Shown here: in pieces, positions 33,385-43,517 of the stretch | Layout of the letters: each line of letters begins with the position of its first letter | Position numbering within the stretch: position 1 is the stretch's first letter | NCBI GenBank assembly: GCA_020975405.1 | Contig: JAIOWQ010000008.1 | Span: 1,054,001 to 1,118,000, forward strand | Length of the DNA stretch: 64,000 nucleotides | Reading direction: 5' to 3' | DNA from: Keithomyces neogunnii | Lineage: Eukaryota > Ascomycota > Sordariomycetes > Hypocreales > Clavicipitaceae | The notes under the pieces: model-generated | What the model was told of the DNA's origin: nothing | Database searches by the model: none | What the model saw: the letters and a program-made list of their open reading frames with translations, nothing else | Made by a program: the position numbers and the translations under genes

Positions 33385-35267
33385 CTAAGCTGGCTCCTCC
33401 TCTTCTCCATCTGACCAGTCTTCACTCTCGAGCCCATCCCCCCGAACAAACATTGAGACACACCAGCCTACCAGGGCCAGGCCACCGAACAAACTCCACG
33501 CAAGGGCCTCGCCCTTGGGCCGTATGTTTAATGACAGGGTGAAGAGACCTCCGGATACAACAGGACCGATGCTGCGTCCCAGAGCGGACAGTGTCTGAGC
33601 GACGCCATTCAGCGTGCCGAGGCTGGCGTGGGATGGTGCTGAATTGGTAATCTGGAGCGTGGATTAGATTGCAACCATGGCTTGGCCCGCGTCCAGGGGG
33701 GACTGATATTCAGGCATTCTACAAGGGGGGAAGAGCTCACAAGCAACATTACGCTGGACAGTCCACCAACCGTGCAAATGTTCTTCAAAACCAACACGAC
33801 GGCGAGTTCGCAATACAGCCACAAGCGACCAGTGCCAATGCGAAGCGGCGGCGGGTCGTCGAGATAGCCCACCCATGGCATCAGTATCATGCTCACGCCC
33901 AGACCGAGCAGAGCGTAGCGGTAGGAACCCAGGTTTCCAATCTTGGCCTTGATCTGTTGGAAGAGGAAGGCCTGGAAAATGATGGTGGCGACACCGGCGG
34001 CGCTGAGACTGATGCCGATCATGCTGGGACTGAGGGAACGGCCCGCTGGCGCAGGGGCCGACGCGAAAATGGGATACAGGCTGTTGAAGCTAATGTTTGA
34101 GAGCTGGAAGACCAGATATGCCGTGAGGAGCAGGACGGTGGTGTGGTTGAGCAAGTCTTTCCAGGCAGGTCTAGAGTTGACGCCGTCGGTCTTTGTATCG
34201 TCTCCATCTTCCTGTTGAGCGTCGTCCTCGTCACCCGAAGATGATGTTGATGAATCCGAAGACAAAAGGGGCCGACGTTGAGACGCAGACGCTTGTGCCA
34301 GTCGCGAGCTCCACGAGGCCCTACGATTATCCGGCTCACGCGACCCCCCAATCCACGAAAGAAGCCAGGTGACCCAAATCGGCCTCCATGGGCCACTACC
34401 TGATTCATCGAGCGTCTCTTCGAACCATATTCCAACCACAATGACGCTCGCAGCCAGCATTGCGGCACCGAGAACGTTGGGCCCGAGGTAGGGGTACTCC
34501 GAGCCCATCCTGTTGACTAGAACACCGCCCAGTGCAGGACCCGTAATGCTCCCCAGTGAATAAATCACGGGAAGATAGGTAAAAGCTTTGCTCTGGTTCG
34601 ATCTATCCGTGACTTCGCCGAGGACCGTCGGAACACAGGCGGCGTTGCCGTTGAGCAGTCCCATCAGAGCGTGAATAACCACCACCTGCCAGTACCTCTT
34701 GCAGAAGCCGAAGACGCAGAAGCAGCCCATGAGGGAGAAGGTGCCTGCCATCAGAACGGGTTTGCGGCCCACGATGTCGGAGGTGTACCCCCAGAGAAAA
34801 TTGGTGGACAGCTGAGCGAGAGCAAAGACGCTTGCCAACAAACCCACATAGAGGCCGCTTTCACCCTCGGGCACGCCAGGCATTCTGGCAATCATTTCTG
34901 GGAGATAGGGCCCGATGGAATTGAGAGCCGTCTGCTCTGAGAGCGACAAGAAGGCCAACAGCAGCAACTGCCGCACGGGCAAGGGCGTTGTCTCGTCATC
35001 ACCCGCGCTGCTAATAGACGACACGTCTGACGGGGTCAAGCTACCGTCTTGGATTGGAGGAGCAGGCTCCAAGGGCGTCTTTGGTGGCTGAACTGGAAAT
35101 GTCTGATATTGATGCGTCGAGGACAGTCGGCGGAACGAGCTGAGTGTGAGAATGGGAGCGCCGGCGTGGAATGAGCCCGATGAAGCTGTTCGATTGGCGA
35201 CGGGGGCATCTTGCCGCGAGTGCGGCGTCAGCGAAGGCCGGTTGGAATCCCTGGCCATATTGGGCAT
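33385..35267 (-). CDS. Major facilitator superfamily transporter
   Basis: Two exons, 35267-33741 and 33651-33385, give 597 aa; the phase-0 intron (CTT|GTGAGC, CTCCAG|ATT) restores the last two membrane helices, which an unspliced reading loses. The first ATG, 35267 (MPNMARDSN), is used. A disordered N-tail of about 110 residues precedes six helices. Between helices 2 and 3 lies the MFS motif GYTSDIVGRKPVLMAG (consensus GxLaDrxGrkxxl). Then comes a long acidic Ser/Asp/Glu cytosolic loop (about 300-370), six more helices and an acidic tail ending EEEEPA. The helix 1 segment SEQTALNSIGPYLPEMI and overall layout resemble the fungal group around yeast YCR023C and plant ZIFL1, drug or zinc-chelator antiporters. 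Substrate cannot be assigned. Confidence 0.88.
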
Positions 35268-36000
35268 GGGGCAAAGTCCTCTCAACCCAGGCTTCTGTGC
35301 GTTTCCACCTTTAAGTCTTGATGGTCTTTGGGGCCTCTCTGCGAATTATTCGCCGTTGTGGGCGGCCTCCGGAGCGTGAATGATCAGGCGCAGGCTGCGC
35401 ACGGCATGCGCACCCTGCGAGAGATAAAGTCGACTATGTGGTAACTTGCATGGCAGAAGGCGGGTGACGCGACCTGACAGAGCGAGCGACGGTATTTCTG
35501 ATGCGCAATGGAGGATGAATCGATGTCGTCAATCGTCAATGGGCCAGAAGAGGTGTGGAAGGAAAAAGCGACAAGCGCTTATCACCTCCCTCAGCTGTTG
35601 GTGGTTGTCGACGTCACCACAGCACGCACAGGTGTGGACTGGCCTAGTCCATATTGGGTAACGTCAATTGACCGGACGCTTTTGTGAGTGGACAGCGCAC
35701 ACCAGACCATTGCATGCTGCGCGCCACCCCAAATGCCAGTGTACATGCATGCCTCCCTCTGGATGCGACCAACCAGACCAGTTATATTTTGCCTGGCCCC
35801 ACCAATCGGACATGTTGGTGTCTTCTGTGTGCCTTGATGAGTTGTTCATTTGACTAACTTCTGAGATGTATTCGTATGAGAGAAGAGAACAATGCCGAGT
35901 TTTATGCCACATATGCGTCCGTCCCTACTGTAAATGAGTATTTCTTGCGCATTCTTCCAATGCCAAACCCGCCCGCAAACGCTAATGCTACAATGATCAA
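35268..36000. other. Intergenic, MFS promoter
   Basis: 733 bases between the MFS start and the flavohaemoglobin stop. No gene recognised. Confidence 0.5.
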
Positions 36001-37266
36001 TCACACGTCTCCTGTTCGAAACAGCTCGAGATGCACCCTCTCCGCCGACACTCCCTTGGCCGCCAATTCATCCCTCATCTTGACCATCCACTCTTCCGGT
36101 CCGCATACGAAATACTCTGCATTCATGTCCTGCAGCCATAGCGCCCCCTCATCGCCAAGCTTGTCCAAGTTCAAGGGACCGGCGTAGTCGTAATCTATGC
36201 CCTGCGCATCCCCCTCGGTGACATTTTTGACAAACACCCCGGACCTAACCTGGCTGCCTGGTGCGGAGGTGACGTCGCGGATATGCTTGCCAAAGCACAC
36301 GGAATCCGCATGCCGAGCGGCATGGGCCCAGGTTACACTCCTGTTGGGACTGGGAGACTTGAGAATGGAATCGAGGATGGAAACCAGAGGTGTGGCACCG
36401 ACACCAGCCGAGAGCAAGACAACGGGCGTATCTGGCGCAGCACCGGCAGCGTCGAAGAAGAAGTCGCCACGAGGAGGGCTGAGTTGGACCACGTCCCCGA
36501 CATGATACCGCTCATGTAATCGGTTGGAAATGACACCAGCCACTTTGCCTGCCGCGAGATCCTCGGTGCCAAGACCATCGTCTACCAGCTCCCTCTTCAC
36601 AGACACGCGGTACTGTTTCATGTTCTCCTCGGGAGCAACGCTCAGACTAAACTGTCGACTTTGCAAGAGCCCATCCAGCTCAGGGATGGGAATCTGCAGT
36701 GACACATACTGACCCGGCTTGAAAGCCGGCAGGGACTTTCCATCAACAGGCTCCAAGTAGAGACTGGCAATGTGCGGCGTCTCGGCCTGTTTCTGGACAA
36801 TCTTGAAATTGCGCCAGCTCTTCCAATCGCCAGCTGCGTCATACAGCTGCTGCTCCCTTTTGATAAAGATGTCGGCCAGCTGGCCGTAGGCGGCAATCCA
36901 CGCCTCTGCGATTTCCGGCGTCAGGGCACCGCCCAGAACCTCTGCAAACGCGCCGACCAAGTATTTTCCAACAATGGGATACTGCTCGGCCTTGATGAAC
37001 AGCGAGACGTGCTTTTGAGCAATACGTTCGACCGCGTGGCTCAATTTGGGCAGGTCATCAATGTAAGTAGCATAGGCAAAGACGGCGTTGGCAAGGGCGG
37101 CTTGTTGGGCGCCATTCTGCTGGTTCTTGAGCGAGAAGTAGTTCTTCAGCTCAGGGTGGGCACTGAGCATGTTGCGGTAAAAGGTGGTGGTGATGGTCTG
37201 GCCATACTGTTTGACGATGGGCGCGGTTGCCTTGACCGTGGCGATCTGCTGGGCAGTGAGGGCCAT
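36001..37266 (-). CDS. Flavohaemoglobin (nitric oxide dioxygenase)
   Basis: Single exon, 421 aa from MALTAQQIATVKATAP at 37266; an in-frame ATG at 37287 would add only MQPTLVR. The enzyme converts NO and O2 to nitrate using NAD(P)H. The globin domain (1-150) has the proximal His86 in KHVSL, B10 Tyr30 in TFYRNML, and the distal NQQNG..Q region. The FAD domain (about 155-265) has QYVSLQIP and RQFSLSV (RxYS-like). The NAD domain (about 270-421) has LLSAGVGATPLVSIL and EYFVCGPEEWM. Length and order are full. No targeting peptide is evident, so cytosolic. In fungi it protects against host or self-made NO and is NO-induced. It is convergent with nothing nearby and shows no cluster context. Confidence 0.96.
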   Translation of the reverse strand: MALTAQQIATVKATAPIVKQYGQTITTTFYRNMLSAHPELKNYFSLKNQQNGAQQAALANAVFAYATYIDDLPKLSHAVERIAQKHVSLFIKAEQYPIVGKYLVGAFAEVLGGALTPEIAEAWIAAYGQLADIFIKREQQLYDAAGDWKSWRNFKIVQKQAETPHIASLYLEPVDGKSLPAFKPGQYVSLQIPIPELDGLLQSRQFSLSVAPEENMKQYRVSVKRELVDDGLGTEDLAAGKVAGVISNRLHERYHVGDVVQLSPPRGDFFFDAAGAAPDTPVVLLSAGVGATPLVSILDSILKSPSPNRSVTWAHAARHADSVCFGKHIRDVTSAPGSQVRSGVFVKNVTEGDAQGIDYDYAGPLNLDKLGDEGALWLQDMNAEYFVCGPEEWMVKMRDELAAKGVSAERVHLELFRTGDV

Positions 37267-38582
37267 TCTGACGAGCGTGGGTTGCATGTGCGACGGGACC
37301 AATATTCAGCAAAGATCAGGATGTCTACAATTGGATACTTTGGACACGTCGCCGGCGGAATGGCTACTACCACAACGGGCTTTATATGCTTCACCATGGT
37401 TACACCTGCGAGGCGTACAAGACGGCGCACATGGCCACATGATGGGCATTCGGGCGCGGAGACGCGGAGATGCAATGTTCAACGCACGTCGGCTGCTGGG
37501 ATACAGGCACAACCAGACGAGTATACCATCGTGTGCCATTTCTCTCCAGAGTCCACATGTTGCCTCGAAGCAGCAATAAAAAGGCGCGGTTCCGTGGTTT
37601 CCACTCTCGCCATGACACAGCGTTGATGAGAAGTGGGCTGATGCCAGCGGCGACGCAGGGAATAAACCGGAGCCGCCCTGACGAGTCAGTGGCAGGCAGC
37701 CAATGCCAGAGCGACATTAATAATTTGACCCAAGCAAAAAGGCTGACTAACGCCGGAGACTAAACCCTTTCTGTAACGGCTCTGGGCGTTTGTTGATATC
37801 GTGCTTGAAAACATCTTGGTGTTTTTGCACTGGGCGTGTTCCGCGAGGCTTCTAGACCAGCCACACCCGACGTGCCTGAGTGTTGCCGAGAACTGACCGG
37901 CTACTCTTTGGCAGCGTCACACCACTTGGGGCCTGGTGGCGCCGTTGTTTTGTGCCAGAGGATGCCGCCCAGGGCAGCAGCCCGAAGATGCGGAGTTGTG
38001 CCGGGGACTTGTGCTTCTTTCGCGCGACCAATTGCCTCTGACGCTGATGCATCTGTTTGGTCGTCACACCCGTCGCACCCGCCACACCCGATCAAACCAC
38101 TCTTTGCGCAGGCCTCGACGTCACATCATCCCATGCGCGAACCCACCAGTTGCCCGTCCCTCCCTCTGGTCAACCTCGAATGCATCACTACTTGAGTAGG
38201 CAACCTCTTGTGGGTGATGGACTCGGCGATACTTGTTGCACATAGTGTAGTGAAGGGAGCCCTGACTGGTGGGCAAAATTATGCCGACTAGCGCCAGGCC
38301 GAAGGGCCCAAAGCAACAAGTTGCAAGAAAAGGAAGCTGTCTCCCAGGGACCTCCTCAGGTATAATGGCCACGATGTGCGCTTGCAACGTCTTGAGGCAC
38401 AAACGCATTTTGGATGCTGGCATTGAAAAGGCCACCAATAACCCGTTCGTCCACAGCCAACGCCGCTGCCGCCCAGCAGGCGACGAGGCCAATAGCCATC
38501 CGTGTTGATTGGTTTAAGGATCCATCAGGACTCAGGCGCAGGGGTCAATCTGGGGAATCCCATGCCCATGATGACGTGAGGT

Positions 38583-38584
<2 letters not shown>

Positions 38585-38616
<32 letters not shown>
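38585..38616. repeat. Poly(T) tract, 32 bases
   Basis: Uninterrupted run of 32 T. It may be a nucleosome-excluding poly(dA:dT) element or the A-tail of a decayed retroposed sequence read in reverse. The exact length is prone to sequencing error. Confidence 0.9.
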
Positions 38617-38617
<1 letters not shown>

Positions 38618-39024
38618 GTAACTTCTTTCTTTGTCCCCAATTTCCCGATTCCTTCTCTTCGAGTGCGGCGGCCATGCGCATTTGAAGCATGCATTGCAGC
38701 TAGCTCGTGTCGCCCAGCCAAGGCATTCGTCGGGGCTACTTGGCGTTATTAACATGTCCCGGAGCACTTCACGAGGCTACGTGCAGCACACCGAGTGTCT
38801 CAGGTACCGTTGCCTGTCACGGCGAGTCTGCACAGCACCAAGTTTCCCCGTCTTTCTGCAGAACTGGCTGGCATGGCCGATATAGGAGCGACAGTTGATG
38901 GCTTCGGCACTAGAGGGGAGGGGGGAACAACAAACGTATAGGACGCCTCTAACGCTCGACAAGGTCAGGGGTAGGCTAGCCAGATTGGCCTGCTTCTGAT
39001 TCGACATTTACCCGTCACACGCTC

Positions 39025-39033
39025 TACTCCGTA
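39025..39033. repeat. TACGGAGTA 9-mer, copy 6 (reverse orientation)
   Basis: Exact TACTCCGTA about 730 bp upstream of the GH55 start. Confidence 0.6.
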
Positions 39034-39757
39034 CAAAACCTGCGCCTAAGGGGAAGCTTTGGCAACCTTCTCTGCAATTTGGGAGAAAAATGGCCAACTG
39101 TAGAACTTTTGCTGGCAAAACACGAGCATCGCCATGCACTCCGTTCATGACATGTTGTTCAAAAGATTGAACCAAAAGAAACAGTCTGACTTGGTTGAAT
39201 GGGGTACGGTGCTAGTAAGCAAGTGCTGCGGCTAATGGTCGGCCGTTGGAATCCCAATCAGGGCTGGATGAAATCGTGGGGGAAACACGCCAAATCGGCC
39301 CGCACCATTGACACCATGTTACGTCCTCACAACGATCCGCCCTGTCCACCCTGCTAGCAAGTGACTGGTAAATTTAACGCACCAAGCTCAACGGCACCGC
39401 ACCCAGCATTGGAGGAACTTGGGAGATCCCATCGTCTGAATCGGCCCGGCTGGTGCTGCTCTGGACAAACTGCACGCCGACGCCGATCTTCCACCAACCA
39501 CAACCGGCGAAGTTGCAAGTCTCTTCCCTCGCTGCACGGCAATCACTCAATTGTGTCATGGCATGGGATTTTGAAGCCTTGTTGAGGTTCCCGTATGGGA
39601 AAAATAATTGTGATATAAGAAGAGGAACAAACCCCCAACGATGATGCAGCCACCAAGACAGAGACCAGCGAGTTTGTGACGGGGGCAGCTACGTCATTTT
39701 CCTAGTTTCTCATTCAATTGCGACCAAAAGGTGCAGAAACGCAGACAGTCACCTACA

Positions 39758-42675
39758 ATGGTTCGGTTTTTGAAGGTCTTGTTGCTGGCCGCATCGTCCA
39801 GCGTCGGCGCTGCTGTGCTTGACTTGTATGTTGCTCTTCTCTAACCACCCCTTGGCAAATGGTATCCAGATCATGTGGAACACACACGTGTGCCATCTCG
39901 CCATGGACAGCCTGAGCTAACCACACGTCTTGTGGAAAGAAACAATGCCGTCCGTGACACGCTCACCGCGGGCCATGACGCCAAAAGTCTAGACGAGTGC
40001 CTCAGGGCCAGCCATGGAGCTCCGTTTTGGATGGAAACTATTCACCACACGGGCATATCGCCTTTTCTCAACGATTCGTCTTACTCCGTGTTCCGAAACG
40101 TGAGAGACTTTGGAGCCAAGGGCGATGGCGTAACGGACGACACAGAGGCTATCCAGCGAGCCATTGACGGTGCGAAACCAAGCCCAGCCTTACTCCCCGC
40201 ATGTGTCAAGACGAGGCACAACATGGTCGCTGATATACATGCTTCTTAGATGGAGGGCGCTGCTTCACCGGGTGTGGCCCGGGACGAGGCGGCCCAGATG
40301 ACCCGCCGGCAAAGACTCTTAAGCCTGCCCTCATCTACTTCCCCTCTGGCACGTATAGGATCAACAAGAGTCTGAATATCTACATATACACGCAGCTGGT
40401 TGGAAATGCGCTGCACCGGCCAACTATCAAGGCAGATGCAGGTTTCAACGACCTCTATCTCATCAATGCCTTCCCGTCGCCGCCCGTCTCGCCATTCCCA
40501 TCCACGATTAACCTCTACCTTCAAGTACGCAATTTCGTCTTCGACACGACTAGTGTCAACGCGCGATCATCTGTGGCGTGTATAAACTGGCCGTCTGCAC
40601 AAGCCGTCACTCTCAGCTTTAGCGACTTTAAAATGGCAAGAGGTAGCTCGCACCAGGGTGTTGTGTTCAACGGCACCACCGGAGGCGGCGGCGGCTCTGC
40701 CACATTCATGGGCGATTTAGTAAGTGACCGAACAGGAGGCGGTTGCCAAGTTGAAATACGCCGAAACGGGCTAACAAGGACAAAAGACCTTTAGTGGCGG
40801 CGCAGTTGGCGTAAGTACAAGAAGCTCACCCATGCACCGACGTCTTGGCGAACCGGAACTGACATGATCTCTCAAGATCCGAATGAACAACCAGCAGTAC
40901 GCAATCCGTGCGGCCAAGTTCAACAACGTGGCCACGGGCATCCAGGTCGAACACATATTCACGCTGTCCCTCCAAGGCCTAGCGTTCCAGGACTGCAAGG
41001 TTGGCGTCAACTTTACCGCGGCGCCCAAAAGTTCTGTGGGATCGCTGATCCTCCTGGATTCCGAGGCAACGGCGACGGAGCAGCTGATTGTATCACAACA
41101 CACAAAGAATGCCGACGGTTCCATAATCCTCGAGAACGTCAAGATGAACAATGTTGGCAACGCCGTGTCCGACCGCAATGGCACCACGATCCTGGCCGGT
41201 TCTCGCCGCGCCACCACCGTCAAGTCATTCATTCAAGGGACCGTGTATCGAAATGCCACCGCTGGTGCCTACATGGAGACCAGCGCATCTTATTCACGCT
41301 CTCGCGCCCTGCTGGACAACAGTGGCGCGTACTGGACAAAGTCGCGGCCGCAGTATGAACAGTACAGCTCGAGCTGCTTTTCCAGCGTCAAGGATTTCGG
41401 TGCTCGAGGAGATGGGAAAGCAGACGACACCAAGGCCATCAATGCCGCGCTAAAGGCAAACGTGAACCGGAGAATCACTTACTTCCCTGCAGGAAACTAC
41501 CGCGTCTCTGACACAGTACTGGTCCCGGCAGGCTCTCGGCTTGTCGGCGAGGCCTGGTCAACCCTCAGCGGTGAGTGCTTCTTCTTCCTTCAAGCCCTTC
41601 TCATGCGTGGCGGTTGGTCTGATAATCATGTGCTGTAGCAATCGGCGAAAAGTTTGCAGACGAAAGCAACCCCCGAGTCATGTTTCAAATGGGCAAGAAG
41701 GGCACCACGGGTGTGATTGAAGTCAGCGACTTGGCATTCGACGTCGCGGATGTCCTTCCGGGCACCATCCTCGTTGAGAACAACATCGCCGGGTCCAAGC
41801 CGGGCGACGTCGGGCTGTGGGATTCCCATTTCCGTGCCGGAGGAACAATAGGGTCCGCCGTTGAGACGAAATGCGCCTCGTATCCCACGTCAGACATCCC
41901 CGGCTGCAAGGCTGCCTTTTTATTCCTCCACCTGCGGCCGGAAAGCTCCACCTACATGGAGAGCGTATGGGGATGGTCGGTGAACAGAGACCTGGACGGC
42001 ATGACTGGCGCCACAAACGGAACCAGCCAGTCCATCGCTGTTGGCCGTGGCATGCTTGTCGAGTCGACCCGTGGCACCTGGCTGGTCGGTACCGCCTTTG
42101 AGCACTTTGTGCTCTATCAGTATCAGTTCCTGCATGCCGAGAATGTCTTTGCGTCCATGGCCCAGACCGAAACGGTCTACTGGCAGCCTGCGCCGCCTGC
42201 TCCGGCACCGTGGACGTGCGTGAACCAACCCTTCCTAGCACGCAACTACGAGACGAGCTGCTGACTGGACTATTAGGCCCAATGCAAAGTACGCCGACCC
42301 AGACTACTCCAACTGCGACAAGTCTTCGCCTCAGTGCTTCATGGGGTGGTCTCTGAGGATCGTTGGCGGACGCGACATGACCTTTTACGGCTTGGGTTTC
42401 TGGCAGGCATGTTATCTCCTCAAGCTTGGCAGATTGCGAGTGACAAGACTAACACGGATGAACAGTTTTTCAACGGTCTGAACGGTGTCCAAGGCCCGTA
42501 TGCACAAGAAAACATTGTCTCCATCGAGAGCAAGCCCAAATCGCTCAAGATTTATAACCTCGGTACCCATTTGGTGCAAAATATGGTCACGGTCGACGGC
42601 AAGGCAGCCGCGCTAAGTGCCGACAACAAGGGAGGATGGGGAGGGCTCATTGCCGCGTATCTGCCCTTTGCATAG
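39758..42675 (+). CDS. GH55 beta-1,3-glucanase, secreted
   Basis: About eight exons: 39758-?, ?-40169, 40250-40719, 40787-40810, 40877-41570, 41639-42215, 42277-42406, 42466-42675; about 811 aa. Exon 1 encodes a signal peptide (MVRFLKVLLLAASSSVGAAV). The enzyme has two right-handed beta-helix lobes, each opened by the family hallmark: VRDFGAKGDGVTDDTEAIQ in lobe one and VKDFGARGDGKADDTKAIN in lobe two. FPSGTYRI and FPAGNYRV follow, as expected. One exon is only 24 nt (TFSGGAVG) and the last intron has a GC donor (CAG|GCATGT). The 5' join is unresolved: the obvious GTATGT...CCAG intron puts exon 2 out of frame, whereas GTTGCT at 39830 to the AG ending at 39910 keeps frame. The product degrades or remodels beta-1,3-glucan (laminarin, own wall or prey/host wall). 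Family firm. Confidence 0.9.
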
Positions 42676-43517
42676 ATTAAGATGGCGATGGTGATACGTT
42701 GCCGTCGGGCCATGGGGGCTTTTACAACTCGGGCATCTTGTGCTTATGTAAAGACACTGCTTAGGGTAGATGGAAGCAGAATCATCGCCATGCCCAACGC
42801 AATGGTCATTTTCAAGCATGGCATCACAGTAGTGAATAAGCCAAAACAATCCGCGTGCGGGGAAGATGAGCCCCAGGTGCATCTTGTGCTAGCAACCTCG
42901 GGGGGTTCCCACAGACATTGACATGACCGAAACTGGTCCCGAGAAACACGGTGCAAATGTGGTCCAACTGTTCACAATTCTACAAACTCGCCCTGGTGAT
43001 CTGGACCCCCACGTTGTGCGTCGGCTTCTTAGGTCTTACTTGAGCACCACGACGACCGCGACGCCCTGACTTGGGGAGGATCCGAGTAGCCAGTTCTGGA
43101 TGTCGTCTACACATCCAAGGTTACGCATCAAACCATGCGCGAATCATTAAAACCATGCCACCCCCACGAAATCATGCTGATCGTTCCTGACCAAGGTGGA
43201 AACCCCGCAATTGTCAATCAGCAGATCATCTCTGTTTGGGATGCTCACAATTGGTGCGCAAACTGCTTCCTTCTCGCACCGCATTAGCTCCTCGCGCGTG
43301 TAACCGCTTGCAACTAGATTGAGACTAGTAACTCATGTGCCCGCGTTGGACGTTGTCACTGATGCGGAGAAGAGCTATTTGATGACAAGTCCAAGGCTGC
43401 TCTTGTGTCAAACATGTTTTCCGACTGTTCCTGGGTTGGCGCAATTATCTCATGTAAAATGCATCTGGCGAAACATTGATTCACGGGCTGAGATACATCA
43501 ACACCAAGCGTGTCATC
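42676..43517. other. Intergenic with a possible coding remnant
   Basis: 842 bases between GH55 and the permease. On the minus strand, about 43325-43147 reads as a protein-like segment (ASGYTREELMRCEKEAVCAP then IVSIPNRDDLLIDNCGVST) ending in a TAA. No start or partner exon was found, and the family was not recognised. The remainder looks non-coding. Confidence 0.3.

Larger units (their letters stand above)
37267..39757. other. Intergenic, divergent region between flavohaemoglobin and GH55
   Basis: About 2.5 kb forming the shared upstream space of two divergent genes. No supported gene. It contains a 32-T homopolymer and one exact TACTCCGTA. Confidence 0.5.

Noticed and set aside
36772..37626. 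284-codon plus-strand open frame
   Set aside because: Mostly antisense to the flavohaemoglobin; no family resemblance.
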